From Labia minor (lineage: Eukaryota; Arthropoda; Insecta; Dermaptera; Spongiphoridae): a stretch of 64,000 bases of DNA. The stretch lies in the NCBI GenBank assembly GCA_963082975.1, contig OY720346.1:77554767-77618766 (forward strand), given 5' to 3'. Shown here piece by piece: positions 12,042-24,372 of the stretch. The translations under genes and the position numbers were made by a program. Below the pieces are notes generated by a model. The model was given only the letters and a program-made list of their open reading frames with translations, had not been told where the DNA came from and did no database searches. Position 1 is the stretch's first letter, and every line of letters starts with the position of its first letter.

Positions 12042-12347
12042 GATGCCATTTGGTGTGCGGGTAGCGAACCTGCCTCACATTCACATCGTGGTGGGTTCAA
12101 GTCCCGGGCATGGCAAGGGAATATCTCTCTAGCGGAGGTCTATGGGACGGAGTTAACCCAGCCTCCTGGAACTACATTGGGGAAAAGCTACTTGATAGCG
12201 CCTCCGATTAAGAAAATCAAGGTAAAGGTTGAGAGGACCCGTTCTACTGATCATCGGACACCTCATTGATATAACCGACTTGATAGGCGTTGTCCTTGCG
12301 TAGGAATTATAATTTCAATTATACAAAATTGAATTTAGTTGTGACAT
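12042..12347 (+). mobile_element. tRNA-headed SINE, copy 2 (long 3' end)
   Basis: B-box GGTTCAAGTCC at 12094-12104. The body includes 'AAAATCAAGGTAAAGG' and ATAACCGACTTGATAGG. After the TTGCGTAGGA tail it continues with TTGAATTTAGTTGTGA, shared in reverse complement with the minus-strand copy at 47836. Copies 2 and 5 therefore form a subfamily with a longer 3' end. Confidence 0.85.
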
Positions 12348-12357
12348 TCCTATTTAT

Positions 12358-12701
12358 CAGGGGTGTCTAAATCTAATGACCATTCGTGGGCCACATTGCA
12401 AAAAAAAATACGCTGGGCTGCACATTATTAAAAAAAGTCGAAAGTCTGATCGCGAAAAACATCTGACCTTTTTTTAGAGACAAATTGAAAATTTTTTAAA
12501 AAAAAGTCGAAATTTTCATAATTTGTGTTTGGGCCGCAGCTCGAAGGGGTTTTGGTTTTTGTTGGGCCGCACATAGGGTCCAAAGTCTGATCGCGAAAAA
12601 TATTTAACCTTTTTACTATCTCGAAAATTTTCGATGTCGAGATTTTGATGTTTTTATACTTGAAGGTCCCTGCGTCATTTTCACTAAGGTTGAGAAAAAT
12701 G

Positions 12702-12732
<31 letters not shown>

Positions 12733-14366
12733 AGACAGGATTACGCAAAAACGGTTTGAGCTAGAATCATGAAAATTGGTATACAGGCATTATTCAAAAT
12801 TCGTAGTTTTCTAGAAACTTTTGAGAAATGTAGCTCAACCGGAAGAGGGGAAGAGGGTCATTACTTACAACGTTTTGATTTTTTTCCTCTAAAGTGACCG
12901 TAAAAATAAAGATATATGTTTGATAATTTTTCACATGATTAAAAATTGTATAAAACTGCTATATATAGAATTTCAGCTTGATTGAATCGCTGAATGTACC
13001 AGAATTAATTTTTTAACACTGCAAATCTCACGCGCCAACCCGTGACGTGATGCCATCAACAAAGAGCCACACACGTGCTGGTTTAATAAATATTAATTAT
13101 TAATTTCAATTTATAATTTATAAGTCGTTTTAGGTATATTATACATAAGAAATAAGAACTGAGAATTGATTTTGTTATATATAGTATGATTAGTATTAAA
13201 TGAATTATTTATTATATATTTACCACCCTCACCTTTTTTTATTACGATTGATTATTAACATTGATTAATTTATTTATAGTTACGCGATGAAAATATAATG
13301 TAATTGTTTTGTCTATTATAATGAGAAGAGTAAGTGCTTCTGTTCTGTGCTTATCACAACCTCTTAAATTGTATCAATTGTAATCCATGAACGGATGAAA
13401 TAAAAAATTGATATTGAATCTACGCATTGCATATATCAATCAAGTTTTCGTTACATTTCTATTTTTGTGATATATAATATCATTAGAAATATATATATAT
13501 TTAGATTCATAAAAAATAAAATTTTATTTAATAAATTCTTTATTTAATAATATATAAATATAATATATTTTATAATTTATTTATTTTATTTAATAAATAT
13601 CCGATTCTTAGTAAATGATTATCAGTCAATATTCTTTTTTAAATTATTTTTTTAATATAAATATAATAAATATAGATAATATTATTTTGTTTTATATATT
13701 CCAGTAATCGTGCGATAAGCCACTCGTTTAAATTTCATGGAAAAACAGAATATAAATAATAATAAAATTAAAATTTATTTATTTTAATATTTATTTTAAT
13801 AAAATCTTTTAGTTTGCATTCTAAAGTGAATATGATAAGTCACCTATCGTTTGGGATGTGTGTCCGTCCACCTTGCCAGGTAATTCATTAATAAGTATTT
13901 TATTTATTCTCTTTAATTAGAAATATTATTTAAGTATTTGTTTTTTATCAACACCTTCTATTAAAATGAATATTTTAATTAATTATTTATATTTTTCTTT
14001 TTTTGGATTAAATTATTTGATTTTTACGACTAAACTTTATCTACTTTTTGATCATTTATTTCATTTTTCATTTTTTAATGCTCTCATCATCATCTTTGGA
14101 ATATATTAATTCATTCATTACAAATATCCATCAACAAAGAGCCAAACATGCGCTGGTTTAATAAATATTATTTATTAATTTTAAAATTTATAATTTATAA
14201 TTAATTAAATTTAATTTAAATATAATATATTATGTTATTTAATCCAATTCAAATTGAGCTTATTTTTAGAGATAAATTGAAAGTTTAAAAAAAAAAATCG
14301 AAATTTTCATAATTTGTATTTGGGCCGCATCTCGAAGGGTTTTGGGCCGCACTTTAGACACCCCTG
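12358..14366. mobile_element. hAT-type element split by HINE-B
   Basis: Left end CAGGGGTGTCTAAATC; right end TTTAGACACCCCTG, a 14-bp perfect terminal inverted repeat. The flanks CTATTTAT (12350-12357) and CTATATAA (14367-14374) agree at 6 of 8 positions. The body is GGGCCGCA-rich with repeated AAAGTCTGATCGCGAAAAA. It is interrupted at 12615-14262 by HINE-B. The uninterrupted form of the insertion point (CCTTTTTTTAGAGAC) is preserved within the same element at about 12468-12482. Non-coding and related to 41766-41940. Confidence 0.75.
12615..14262 (+). mobile_element. HINE-B copy 2, rearranged, inside a hAT element
   Basis: Starts ACTATCTCG after a T run and ends AGCTTA before another T run. 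This supports insertion between two Ts, the Helentron/DINE target. A TG microsatellite lies at 12705-12731. The right part is rearranged: CCATCAACAAAGAGCC occurs at about 13052 and again at about 14128, with roughly 1 kb of AT-rich DNA between. The terminal hairpin has been deleted, leaving AATTG joined to AGCTTA. The minus-strand 106-residue frame at 12428-12748 is a chance frame across the hAT/HINE junction. Confidence 0.65.
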
Positions 14367-15286
14367 CTATATAATATTAGTTCATCCTCTTAATTATCAA
14401 ATAGATTAAAATTTAAATTATTAATAAATTATTAATATAATAATAATATATATAATAAATATAATAAATTATTGCAATAAATCTAAAAACTAACTATAAA
14501 TGATGCGAGAATATAATCATGGTAAGCAAGTATTAGACAAGAAAAAGTAAAATCAATTCAAATTTTGTTTTAAATTACGGATTATTATTGTATTATTATT
14601 TTTTAAATACTATTAATAATAATAATTATCAATGAATAAAAAATTAAAAAATCAAAATCAGATTAAGTTGAAATAAAAAACTTAACAAAATATGAAAATT
14701 TATTTAAACCTTGTTTTTTTTTTTCTTCTTCTTTCTTTTTGTGTGTCCAATGGAGACAATGAAAAATGGAATGGAATGGAAAATTAGAATAATTTTAGCG
14801 TTTAAATCCAAGTGGAGGATCGAAAAAGGGAATGGATGCCAAAATGTAATAGGCACCGTTTTGAAACAGGGGGAGAGGGGGGGGAGAGAGAGAGAGAAAA
14901 AGAAATAAAGATGTCCCACACCACAAGAATGGATTATATGTATTATTTTCTTGGGAATTCTTTTCTTCAGAGTGATATATTATTGGCAAACGGTGGACAT
15001 TCTTTTTTTGAAAATGCCGAGAGAGAGAGAGAGCAATAAAAAAGAAATTGAGAACTATACAATTCATCAAAAGATAATAAATGTTCTGAATATTTATAGG
15101 GAACTTTATCTTACCTTAAGACAAAGGATTTAATCAGTTAACAATATCTTTTTTAAATTTATATAATATTTTAAATTAGACTATGTTACTCGTATACTCG
15201 TATATATGGTAGATTCTTGGAAAAAGAATATCTTTCTAGAAATTCGGGAAAACGCCTGAAATATATGCAACAAAAATACTTGTCGA
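14367..15286. other. AT-rich DNA with purine tract
   Basis: Contains a G/A-rich tract at about 14870-14905 and a GAGA tract at about 15018-15033. These generate overlapping low-complexity frames on both strands that I do not accept as genes. Confidence 0.55.
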
Positions 15287-15822
15287 GGTAATTATTTAAA
15301 TTAATCTTTATGGCATGGATTTGGATAAAACTTTATCAGTAGGTTCTTTTCTTAACTCCAAATAAACTTTTCTTATGCAATTTTTGTGGGTCACTTCTAG
15401 TTTACGGGATAAAAAATATTAAAATTTACATATAAATCCATTGATATTCTAGTTAGCTACCATGTTTTATTAATATTTCCAGCAGAGAGTTCCACTAATT
15501 TTCAGTTCGGATTAGATATTGAAAAATTAATAAAATTAATTAATTAAATAATTTCCCTATATCCAAACCGAACCGAAAATAACCGAAAATTAGGAATAAG
15601 TGAATAATTAGTGAATTAGTCAATAAAATATTACTTAATGACATATATTTCAATGTTCATAACCAGCTAATCTGTCAAACTTAAAAAAATCTTTATTTAT
15701 CGCGTAAACTAGAATCGACCCGCAAAAATTGCATAAGAAAAGTTTATTTGAAATTAAAAAAGAAACCCACGGGTAAACCTTCATCTAAATCTATGACATA
15801 AAAACTAATTTGAATAATTACC
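15287..15822. mobile_element. long-TIR foldback element F, copy 2
   Basis: Starts GGTAATTATTT and ends AATAATTACC, flanked by CTTGTCGA on both sides (15279-15286 and 15823-15830). The arms are long imperfect inverted repeats: 'GATTTGGATAAAACTTTATC' on the left is matched in reverse complement around 15775-15800. The core repeats the ATATAAATCCATTGATATTC and 'GCTACCATGTTTTATTA' blocks. No coding capacity. Confidence 0.75.
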
Positions 15823-16383
15823 CTTGTCGATTCTTGCCTTAATATTTACATTACTTTTTCTTTATAATAATAATAATAATAAACTAAAATAGTAAATAAA
15901 AATTTAAAAAAAAACAGTGAAAAATTTAGAAATTACAATAATAATTGCATTTGTTTATTTATTCCTTATGCCTATTTATTTACCTTCTTCCTATTTTTTT
16001 TTTGCTTTTTTTCCTTTCTTTTTCTTTCCTTTTGCTAAATTATTTATATAAATGAGCAAGATTACTTGACTTAAATATTAAAAATGAACAATCACAGTGA
16101 TAACGAGTTCAGTGTGTTCAAAGTTTGAAAGATCGAAATATAAATTTTCAAAATAAAAGCCAAATTTAAAATATAAATTAGAAATATAGTGTATGTACGA
16201 TACTTAGACGTCTGATTATTAAACATTCTTAACATAAGTAATAATATTATTATTTATAAACAAATTTGACCATTTGAATTATGAATTTTTTTTATTATCT
16301 TTGAAGATGCATTTAGTTTTATTTTATAAAAAGTATCTTTTTTTCTTTAACGATTTTTTAATGTTTAAATAAATATATATAAG
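15823..16383. other. AT-rich spacer
   Basis: Nothing supported. A T/C-rich tract lies at about 15983-16033. Confidence 0.55.
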
Positions 16384-16637
16384 AAGGCGCCACAGGGTGA
16401 GAGGTTAGCGTAGCTGGCTCACATTCTCGTGGTCCCGGATTGTAGTCCCGGACCTGGCAAGGGAATTTCTCTAGTTGGGGTCTATGGGACGTAGTCAACT
16501 CAACCTCCGGGATCAACATTAGGGAAGTTACTTGATAGCGTCTTCGATAAAGAAAATCAAGGGAAAAGTTGATAGGACCCTTTTTACTGATCATTGATAG
16601 GCGTTGTCCTTGCTTAGGACGTACAAAGTCAGAGGTA
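16384..16637 (+). mobile_element. tRNA-headed SINE, copy 3
   Basis: Head AAGGCGCCACAGGGTGAGAG. The B-box has degenerated (GGATTGTAGTCC). The body continues to 'ATAGGCGTTGTCCTTGC' and GTACAAAGTCAGAGG, followed by T and TA repeats. An internal deletion removed the ACACCTCATTGATATAACC segment. Confidence 0.85.
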
Positions 16638-16643
16638 TTTTTT

Positions 16644-16679
<36 letters not shown>

Positions 16680-18009
16680 ATTTCATTTGAATCTAATATA
16701 TGCTGTTTTTTTAAATGAATTTTCAATTTTAAAATTTATGAAATTTAATTAAATGAATCAAGGAGTTGTAATATATATATTTAATTTTATTAATGGTGTT
16801 TCAAGTTTTAAATTTAATATTTATACCAATTACTCTCTCACCCTCTCTCTTTCTCCCTCATTTTATAATCTAATATTTCTTGTATAATTAATTTCAATCG
16901 ATAAATTGCAATTTTTATTTTAAATAAAACAAATTAAAATTGAGTAAGTTTATTAATAAAAATATTAGCTAATGGTTCATTAGTACTGTAATTATTTTTA
17001 ATGATGGCAAAAGAGCGAAAAGTTGTTGGCTACTCTATATATCCATTAACGAATCTTAACGAATATTTCAATCTCATTACAAACATTTATTTATTGTTTA
17101 AAAATAAAAATGTAATTTAGTTAATAAAATGATTAAATAATAAAGAATGCATAAGTAATTAATAGAAAACATTATAATCCAATTGTTCTAATGAAATAGT
17201 GTCGGTTTGAGAAAACAAAAACAAAAAAGTAATAATAACAGGGTCCCAAATGAAGATAAGATAAGATACTCAGAGATTGAAGAAATTCCAGGATTGGTTT
17301 TGAAATCAATTTCTATAACCTACACATGGGGCGCAACATAATAATGCAAAAAGAGAATTTCAATTGTTAATATATATTTGTATATTTTTGTAATATTAAC
17401 CCGCTACAAGGAATTTTTTAGATAATATTTCTAAAAAAAAAAAAAAAAAGATTTGTATTGGTTTCAGCATCAGGAAAAATCAACTTTATTAGTATTTTCT
17501 TAATTTAAAATAGTAAATTTAAATGACATCAATATGTCACCCATATTGAAATTTGCCACCAGCTTTTTTCAATTAATATTGAATTATTATTTTTTTATAT
17601 CTAAAATATTTTGAAATTAAATTATAAATATTTATTTTAAAAAAAATTTTACAACCAAAAATTACGAAATATATTTAGCATTCCCCCACCAAAAAAAAAA
17701 AAATAAAATAAAAATATTCATCAGGTTTGCAACATATAATTTATATGAACAATTATAAAAGAAGGAATTTCAAATAAATTGTTGAACAAATTTGATCTAA
17801 TAATTAAATAAATTATATTATATTAATTTTTGTTTTTTTTTAAATGTTTTTTTCAGATTAAATTATAAATAATATAAATGATATTTGATTATTATAAATA
17901 AAAAGAAAAAAAATATAACCTCTTTTCTTAATTAAAATATAGACAAGTACAGGTGTCAAGATAATATGAAAATTTATATTATTAGTAGTAGTAATCCTTG
18001 GTCGAAACA
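16638..18009. other. AT-rich DNA with a HINE-like remnant
   Basis: A TA tract lies at about 16648-16677. The stretch 17436-17560 ('TTGTATTGGTTTCAGCATC', 'TTTTCTTAATTTAAAATAG') is a decayed relative of the HINE-A middle. The remainder is AT-rich without supported features. Confidence 0.45.
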
Positions 18010-18017
18010 GTCTATAA

Positions 18018-18390
18018 CAGGGGTGGCCAACCCGCGGCCCGCGGGCCGCATGTGGCCCGCCGAAAAAACATTTTTGCGGCCCGCGAGATTCATCACACTT
18101 TTATATTCTGCACCCTCATGAAAAAAATATCGCATTAGTGAAATAAATATGATTTCATTTTTTTTTATTTCGTTGTTTCTTTTTTTATTTTTAGTATTAT
18201 ATTATATATGTTTATATGTAAAAATAATAGTAAACATAATAAAAATTCATTATTTTTCAATTTGTCACACCAAACAATATATATAATGGATTTAAATCTA
18301 ATATGGGTATGTATAATTTTATATGCGGCCCGCGAAGTTATGATGCATTTCCAAAGTGGCCCGCAAGATCATCTGGGTTGGCCACCTCTG
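18018..18390. mobile_element. hAT-type element (373 bp), GGCCGC-rich
   Basis: Starts CAGGGGTGGCCAACC and ends GGTTGGCCACCTCTG, a 15-bp near-perfect terminal inverted repeat. The target duplication GTCTATAA is exact (18010-18017 and 18391-18398). The subterminal GCGGCCCGCGGGCCGC palindrome contrasts sharply with the AT-rich surroundings. The 68-residue frame across it is accidental. Confidence 0.85.
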
Positions 18391-18398
18391 GTCTATAA

Positions 18399-18672
18399 GC
18401 TATTGTTACTTTGAAAAATATAAAACTGAAGCCATCTAATTATAACAATACACCCATATATATGAATAATATTTTATCAAGTAAATTTGAATATAATTTT
18501 CACCTTGAAATGAAAATCAATTGAATTTAATTAATTTGTACCATTTTAGGAAGCAAATTTTTGATGGGTAATTTTAAATTTAAAGTTTATAGTAATAAAT
18601 TGCATAAATTTGATAAAGGGTCGAGCGATAGCTCGGCACTAATAATAATAATATAAAATAATATATTCCTAA

Positions 18673-18710
<38 letters not shown>

Positions 18711-19689
18711 TACATAATAATATAAAATACCTTTCAATTCTGACTAATTAAAAACTTGTAAAACATCAAATCATAAAGTAAAAGATTGGCTTGTCACTTG
18801 TTAGTGTCCCTTGATACCTCCCTACCCTTTTTTATAACCATCACGTTGCTTCTTCAATCCAATTCCACTGGAATCATGGATAAAAGTGTTGGTTGGAAAG
18901 CTTTGAAAACTTTTATATGGAAGATATATCATACATAGAAGACTATCATAAGAAATAACTCTCGGTTTTCTATCATCTTTTGTTATATTTTTGTTTTAAC
19001 AATAGGAAAAATAAAAAAAAAAGATATGTGGAGTGATGTTAAAACAAATCAGTTTTAAACTTAAGGTTCAAAGAAATAAAATTTATAGGTATTCGAATGA
19101 ATTTGATTTTTATTATTAACTCTCTTTCCCAGTCAAATTTAGAAACTTTTTTAAATACAGTTCAAAATAAAATTTCCAATTTAAATCTAAATAATTTATT
19201 TAATGATATTGAAATAATATAAATATTAAATCGATTTCATTCAATTTGAATAAATTTGAAATGTGATTAAATTAAAAAAAAAATTGTTTATTTTTTGGAT
19301 CATTTCTTTTCTTTAAAACAAAAAATATAAAAATAATAATATTTTAATAATTATTTACCTCATTGGTTTAAGATTAATAATTAAATAAAAAAAAGATTTC
19401 CAAAATGTAAATACTATAAATTTTTACTATTGCGGAAAAAAACTAACAATTTCTATTAAATTATTTGAATATACAATTAAGTAATTGTAAGAAATTTTAG
19501 AATCTATTAAATGTGTTTATGATATATTCTACAAATAACAAGTCTTAATCATTAATTTTAATCTTGTTTTCATTAATTAATGTTGTTGTTCTTTTGTCAA
19601 ACAAAACTACAATTACTTATCAAATTAGTTAAATTAAAATTATATCATAAATATATATATATATATATCTTATCTTATTATACTAGTAA
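18399..19689. other. AT-rich unique sequence
   Basis: A TA tract lies at about 18675-18706. No coding exon is recognised in the somewhat less AT-rich 18780-18960 section. Confidence 0.5.
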
Positions 19690-20115
19690 CCATTGTATAT
19701 ATATCTATGTATTTTTGAAATTCACACCATAGATAATTTTTATAAAGAAAAATCGATCTGTATTAGTTTCAGCCTCGATAAAAATTATCTTAATTAGTTT
19801 TTTCTTAATTTAAAATAGGAAATTTACGTCATCAACTACGTCAGACAAATACAAAAAAAAAATATTATAAATATAAATAAAATCAAATTACAAAATATAT
19901 TTTTTGTTATATCCACATGCCATAGTTTTCAGTCTTTTAGTGCATCAATACGTACGTTTAAGAGCTTTATGTTTTATGACTATTTTTTTTTTAATTTATG
20001 TTCTTTTAAATTATTTGAACGGCGACTTGGTGAACCAGGTATTAATATTACCAGCCAAACCCGATAATAAGGAATATTTTTTTTTAATGACCGAGCGGTG
20101 GCGCGGTGAACCAGG
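19690..20115. mobile_element. HINE-like family D, copy 1
   Basis: The left part parallels HINE-A at low identity ('AGTTTCAGCCTCGATAAAAA', TTTACGTCATCAACTACGTC). The right part (about 19863-20100) is shared with 59588-59830 at roughly 90% by eye. Shared landmarks are ATATCCACATGCCATA, CGTACGTTTAAG, GGCGACTTGGTGAACCAGG and AATGACCGAGCGG. ACTTGGTGAACCAGGT can form a short hairpin. The 89-residue frame across it is not a gene. Confidence 0.5.
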
Positions 20116-20569
20116 TATTATTATATATAAAACATATATAATATTATATAATTTATTAATTTATTTATTTTAACCCTAAATTTATATTATAAAACTGATT
20201 TATTTTAATACAACTCCACATTACTCATATCTTTTTTTAATATTTTCTATAGTTAAAACAAAAATATAAGAAAAGAATGATAGAAAGCTGAGAATTTTTT
20301 CTTATTACAGTTTTCCAAGAATATGTAGGATATATCTACTATATAAAAGTTTTCAAAGATTTCCAACCAACACTTTTATATATATATATATATAATATAT
20401 AAAGAATGTTTTTTCTTTTAATATTTTAAAAATAAATCAATTAAAATAAAAAAAAAAAAAAAGTTTAATTAAAATTTTTTAATATTAAAATCCTTTTATA
20501 TTACGGAAAAATATCAAATTCAAGTTTAGTAGGAAAGAAAAAAAAAACAATCAGAAAAGTTAACCTCCA
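20116..20569. other. AT-rich spacer
   Basis: A TA tract lies near 20380-20400. The short piece 20270-20375 (AAGAATGATAGAAAGCTGAG..., 'TTTCCAACCAACACTTTTAT') resembles the reverse complement of 18885-18985, suggesting a small dispersed inverted pair. Confidence 0.4.
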
Positions 20570-21140
20570 CTCATCCACTAAAGATAATTATAATAACCCA
20601 CTTGTCTCTTCTTAATAATATATAATGGTCTTATTTTTTGTTCTCACCCCCTCCCCTCCCCCATCTCGCCCCTCTTCTACTCTGGTCGCGTGAAGGAAAG
20701 TTAAAACCTTATGGGGGGACTGTAATGATCCACAGGAGAGTCATTTAATTGTGAGGGGGTGGTGGTCCATCTTATCTTCAATGATCGCATTTATTGTCGG
20801 CAATTAAGGTGTTACGTTTGCTAACTACTTATGTAGATCTCACGAAAACTTAGTCTCTCAAGAGCGCGGCCAAAAGAAAGACCCATTCATTTTGTTTGTG
20901 CAATTATAGAACGATATTATTGTACCAAGTTAAATAGGCCCCTCAAGGGCCGGAATGAGAAGCCCAGTTCTCGGACTTTATTTCGACCTTCAAACAACTT
21001 CAATCAAATCATTGTAATAACAATTTAATCTGTCGAGTGCTTCAGGGAACAAAACATACTTGAGTGGGCTTTATTGCCCCTTGAGGCAAGACAGTCGACC
21101 AATCAATTGCTTGATTTTCACTTCAGTTCATGGCCACAAC
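20570..21140. promoter_or_regulatory. Candidate conserved non-coding / regulatory block
   Basis: About 570 bp that is clearly less AT-rich than its surroundings, not repeated in the window and without a convincing frame on either strand. It contains clustered TAAT/ATTA cores (TCATTTAATTGTGAGG, GGCAATTAAGG) and CATTTATTG, all compatible with homeodomain-type sites. It also has C/T-rich and G-rich stretches. An arthropod developmental enhancer would look like this, but so could any unique sequence. Conservation data would decide. Confidence 0.35.
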
Positions 21141-21352
21141 GACAACGATAATTATTTATTAATTATTCTCGAAGAGTATATATCAATCCATTTGGAAACT
21201 TAAAAACAACATTATACAAATATTTATTTTACTACAAAAAAATAGTCATATTATTTAAGTAATTCTTACCTAGTATAATAATATTTAATCATATTTATTA
21301 TTAAAAGATGACACACAATTTAACTAAGATTATAAAATAAAAAAAAAAAGTA

Positions 21353-21902
21353 GTAATAGTTAAGGATGCATGACACCTCTCCGATTTTGATGAAACTTCA
21401 CCAGTTGATTCCTTGAGTAATTCTAAGAAACTTTTTCCTTGGACAATATACCGGGAAAACTTCTAGTTTTTGAGATAAACAGGATTAAAGTTTAGATATA
21501 AATCCATTGATATTCTATTTAGCTACCATGTTTTATCCATTTGAACAGCAGAGGGCTCCACTAATTTTCCAGTTTTTTTTCAGTAACAATAATATAGAAA
21601 AATTAAAAAATTAATTAATTAAATAATTTTCTTATATCCAAACCGAACGGAAAAAAACGAAAATTAGTGAATAAGCGAATAATTAATGAATTAGTCAATA
21701 AAACATTACTTAATGACTGCACACACATTTCGACGTTCATAACCAGCTAATCTGTCAAACTTAGAAAATACTTATTTATTTCGAAAACTAGAAGTTTCCC
21801 CGCTATAATGCATAAGGAAAAAGTTTCTTAGAATTAATCAAGGAATCAACTGACGAAGTTTCATCAAAATCCGAGAGGTGACATGTATCCTTAACTATTA
21901 CC
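21353..21902. mobile_element. long-TIR foldback element F, copy 3
   Basis: The left arm starts GTAATAGTTAAGGATGCATG. The right arm ends 'CATGTATCCTTAACTATTAC' plus C, the imperfect reverse complement. The arms extend over roughly 110-130 bp. The core again has ATATAAATCCATTGATATTC and 'GCTACCATGTTTTATCC'. The flanks are A-rich, so the target duplication cannot be read. Confidence 0.75.
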
Positions 21903-22698
21903 AAAAAAAAAGAAATATAGTCATTTTATTGTATCAGATATTGATATTTTCAAAACAAAATTTATTTTAAAAACAATTAAAATGAATAATTTATCAAATT
22001 TTATTATATTCACCGGTTTAAAGGATTATTATTAATAATATCTGAATAAATTAATTGATCATTATATATATAAGTATTTATATTCAATTATTATATTAAT
22101 TTTAACAGTGTTTCTAATAGACTGAATTTCTGACGATTGATGATAGACAATTTTGTTGTTTTTTTTTGGTTTCACCAGTTTAAATGTTTCATTTATTAAA
22201 TGAATGACATTATTTTTATAATTTTCATTTGTAGTATAGGGAAATTTGAACCACCAAAATAAAATAAAGAATATAATTAAAAAAATTAAAATGATTTAGA
22301 GAGAGTAATTAGAAAATCAAGTCGGTACGTTTTCATTATACATTCCAAATTTGATCTCTGAACAACCTAATTTGGCAAGGAATTTAACTTGAACGGCACA
22401 AATGACTCAATTTTAGTATGAGTGGAGAATGCGCGATGTTTGACTTGAGATGCGTGTACCTCACTCGCACAAGTAAAACATAAACGCCTTCAATTGATTA
22501 ATAAAATTATATCTTCGTTAGAATACAATATTTAAATTTCAATTAATTTACTTTTTCAATTTAGAATTGTGATTTAAAATTAATTTTCATTAAATTCCTA
22601 CTTAGTTTTTTATTTTAATAGTATAATGTACAAGTATACTTAACCTCATAAAGAAAGCAGGCAAAAATCGCTCTAAATAATAAATAAATAAAAAAACA
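21903..22698. other. AT-rich unique sequence
   Basis: No supported gene. The 22318-22495 section is slightly more balanced and unique. Confidence 0.5.
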
Positions 22699-23411
22699 CT
22701 TACAAACAGTGGCGTACCTAGGGGGGTGCGGTGGGTGCGGTCCGCACCGGGCGGCACTTATCTTGGGGCGGCATTTTTTATATTTCGTTATAGTTGTAAA
22801 AAGCAACTTATTCATTTCATATTTATTTTTTTTTCTTTCTTGAATAATAAATGATTATTATGATTATTATAAGTTTACTATTTGATTTATATAAATTATG
22901 ATCAACTATATGATTTCGAATATTATTCCTCGGTGTAAATAAATGCATTTTAGTGTAAATTTTGAATTCTAATTCCAAGAACAGGATAATAATTTTATTT
23001 TATTGTATTCATTAAAATTCGTTGAATTCGTAAACGCATCTTTACGATTTTGTTCAGCAATTTTTCCTAACTAAAATTTTTTGATATCAGTTTATAAATG
23101 TCATTTCTTTTGAAAAGTTTATATGATTACTTTGAAGTGATATACCAATATTTTTTTAAATCATCGATTTTTCTTTTGAAAAGCAGGGCCGGCGGAAAAA
23201 ATATAAATATAAATTTTGAGAACATTATACACGATTTTTCTAGTATGAAAGCTAGAAGAGTAAATATTATATTAATATGTTTACGAGTGCATACAAATAT
23301 GTGTAAAAAAATTTACTCTGTGTATTGATTAATATTGATTAAATAACTTAATAATTTATTTATGTGCATTAATTTATAAATACCACTATTTGATTGACTT
23401 ATAATAAAAAT

Positions 23412-24341
23412 AAGCGGGAGTGTCCTCCCCTAGACTTTCCCGCATATAAATAGGTATAAAGAGTTGTGAATGAATATTTAGAATGTAATAAAGTGCTACT
23501 TCCGGTTAACTGATATTTTAAATGTAAAAAAAACAGATATGGATATAATATAAATATTTTTAATTTTATTTTATTTATAATATATAAGGGCTGGCTGTGA
23601 CGTCATGAAGTGCTGGGTGACGTCATATAATTTTAAATTAAGAAAAAACTAATGAAGATGATTTTTCTCGAGGATAAAACCAATACAAAGTGCATAACAC
23701 GTGGACATATGCCTTCACGTGAAATTTGATATGAAAATAACCCTTCACTTCCTCTCTTCGATCGTCAATACTAGCACTTCCGGTTTCCGGATTTGCACCA
23801 AAAGTTGATCCATTCATCATACTGATGCATTAAGTAAATATACCAAATTTCATCAAAATCGGTTGAGCCGTTCAAGGTGTACACATCTCTACGGACACAC
23901 AGCGGACGGACGGACAGACATCATGCTAAAAATACTTTTTTCTGTTAAGAAAATGCATGATTCGTGGAGATATGTACCTAAAAATATCCACAGGTGAAAT
24001 TTGGTGTGAAAACAATACCTCCCTTACTATCGTCGGTCGGTAAAAAGGAAACGCTACTTGTATAGGTAAAATATCACTTCCGGTAGTCAGATCATGATGA
24101 AATTTGGTATCTGAATTTTTTTCATATTTTCAAATCTATATACAAAATATGAAGCAAATATCTCGAAGCAAACTGGAACTTTACTTGAAAGGTAAACGCA
24201 ACCATTGTAGGTAAAGTACCACTTCCGGTTAACCGATTTTGACGAAATTTTGATAGAAATCTACAAACTGTGAATAATATCGGTGTACTAAATTTCGAAG
24301 TCCTAGCTTGATTAGTTTTTGAGTAAATTTGCTTACAGACA

Positions 24342-24372
<31 letters not shown>

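Noticed and set aside
12428-12748. 106-residue minus-strand frame
   Set aside because: Spans a hAT/HINE-B junction and a TG microsatellite (His-Thr repeats); no domain.
13690-13890. Exon-like stretch with acceptor TATATTCCAG and donor-like CCAG|GTAATT
   Set aside because: No open frame of useful length or known motif; sits in AT-rich DNA inside a rearranged HINE-B.
14704-15133. Cluster of overlapping frames on both strands
   Set aside because: Produced by A, T and GA homopolymeric tracts; mutually overlapping, none with a motif.
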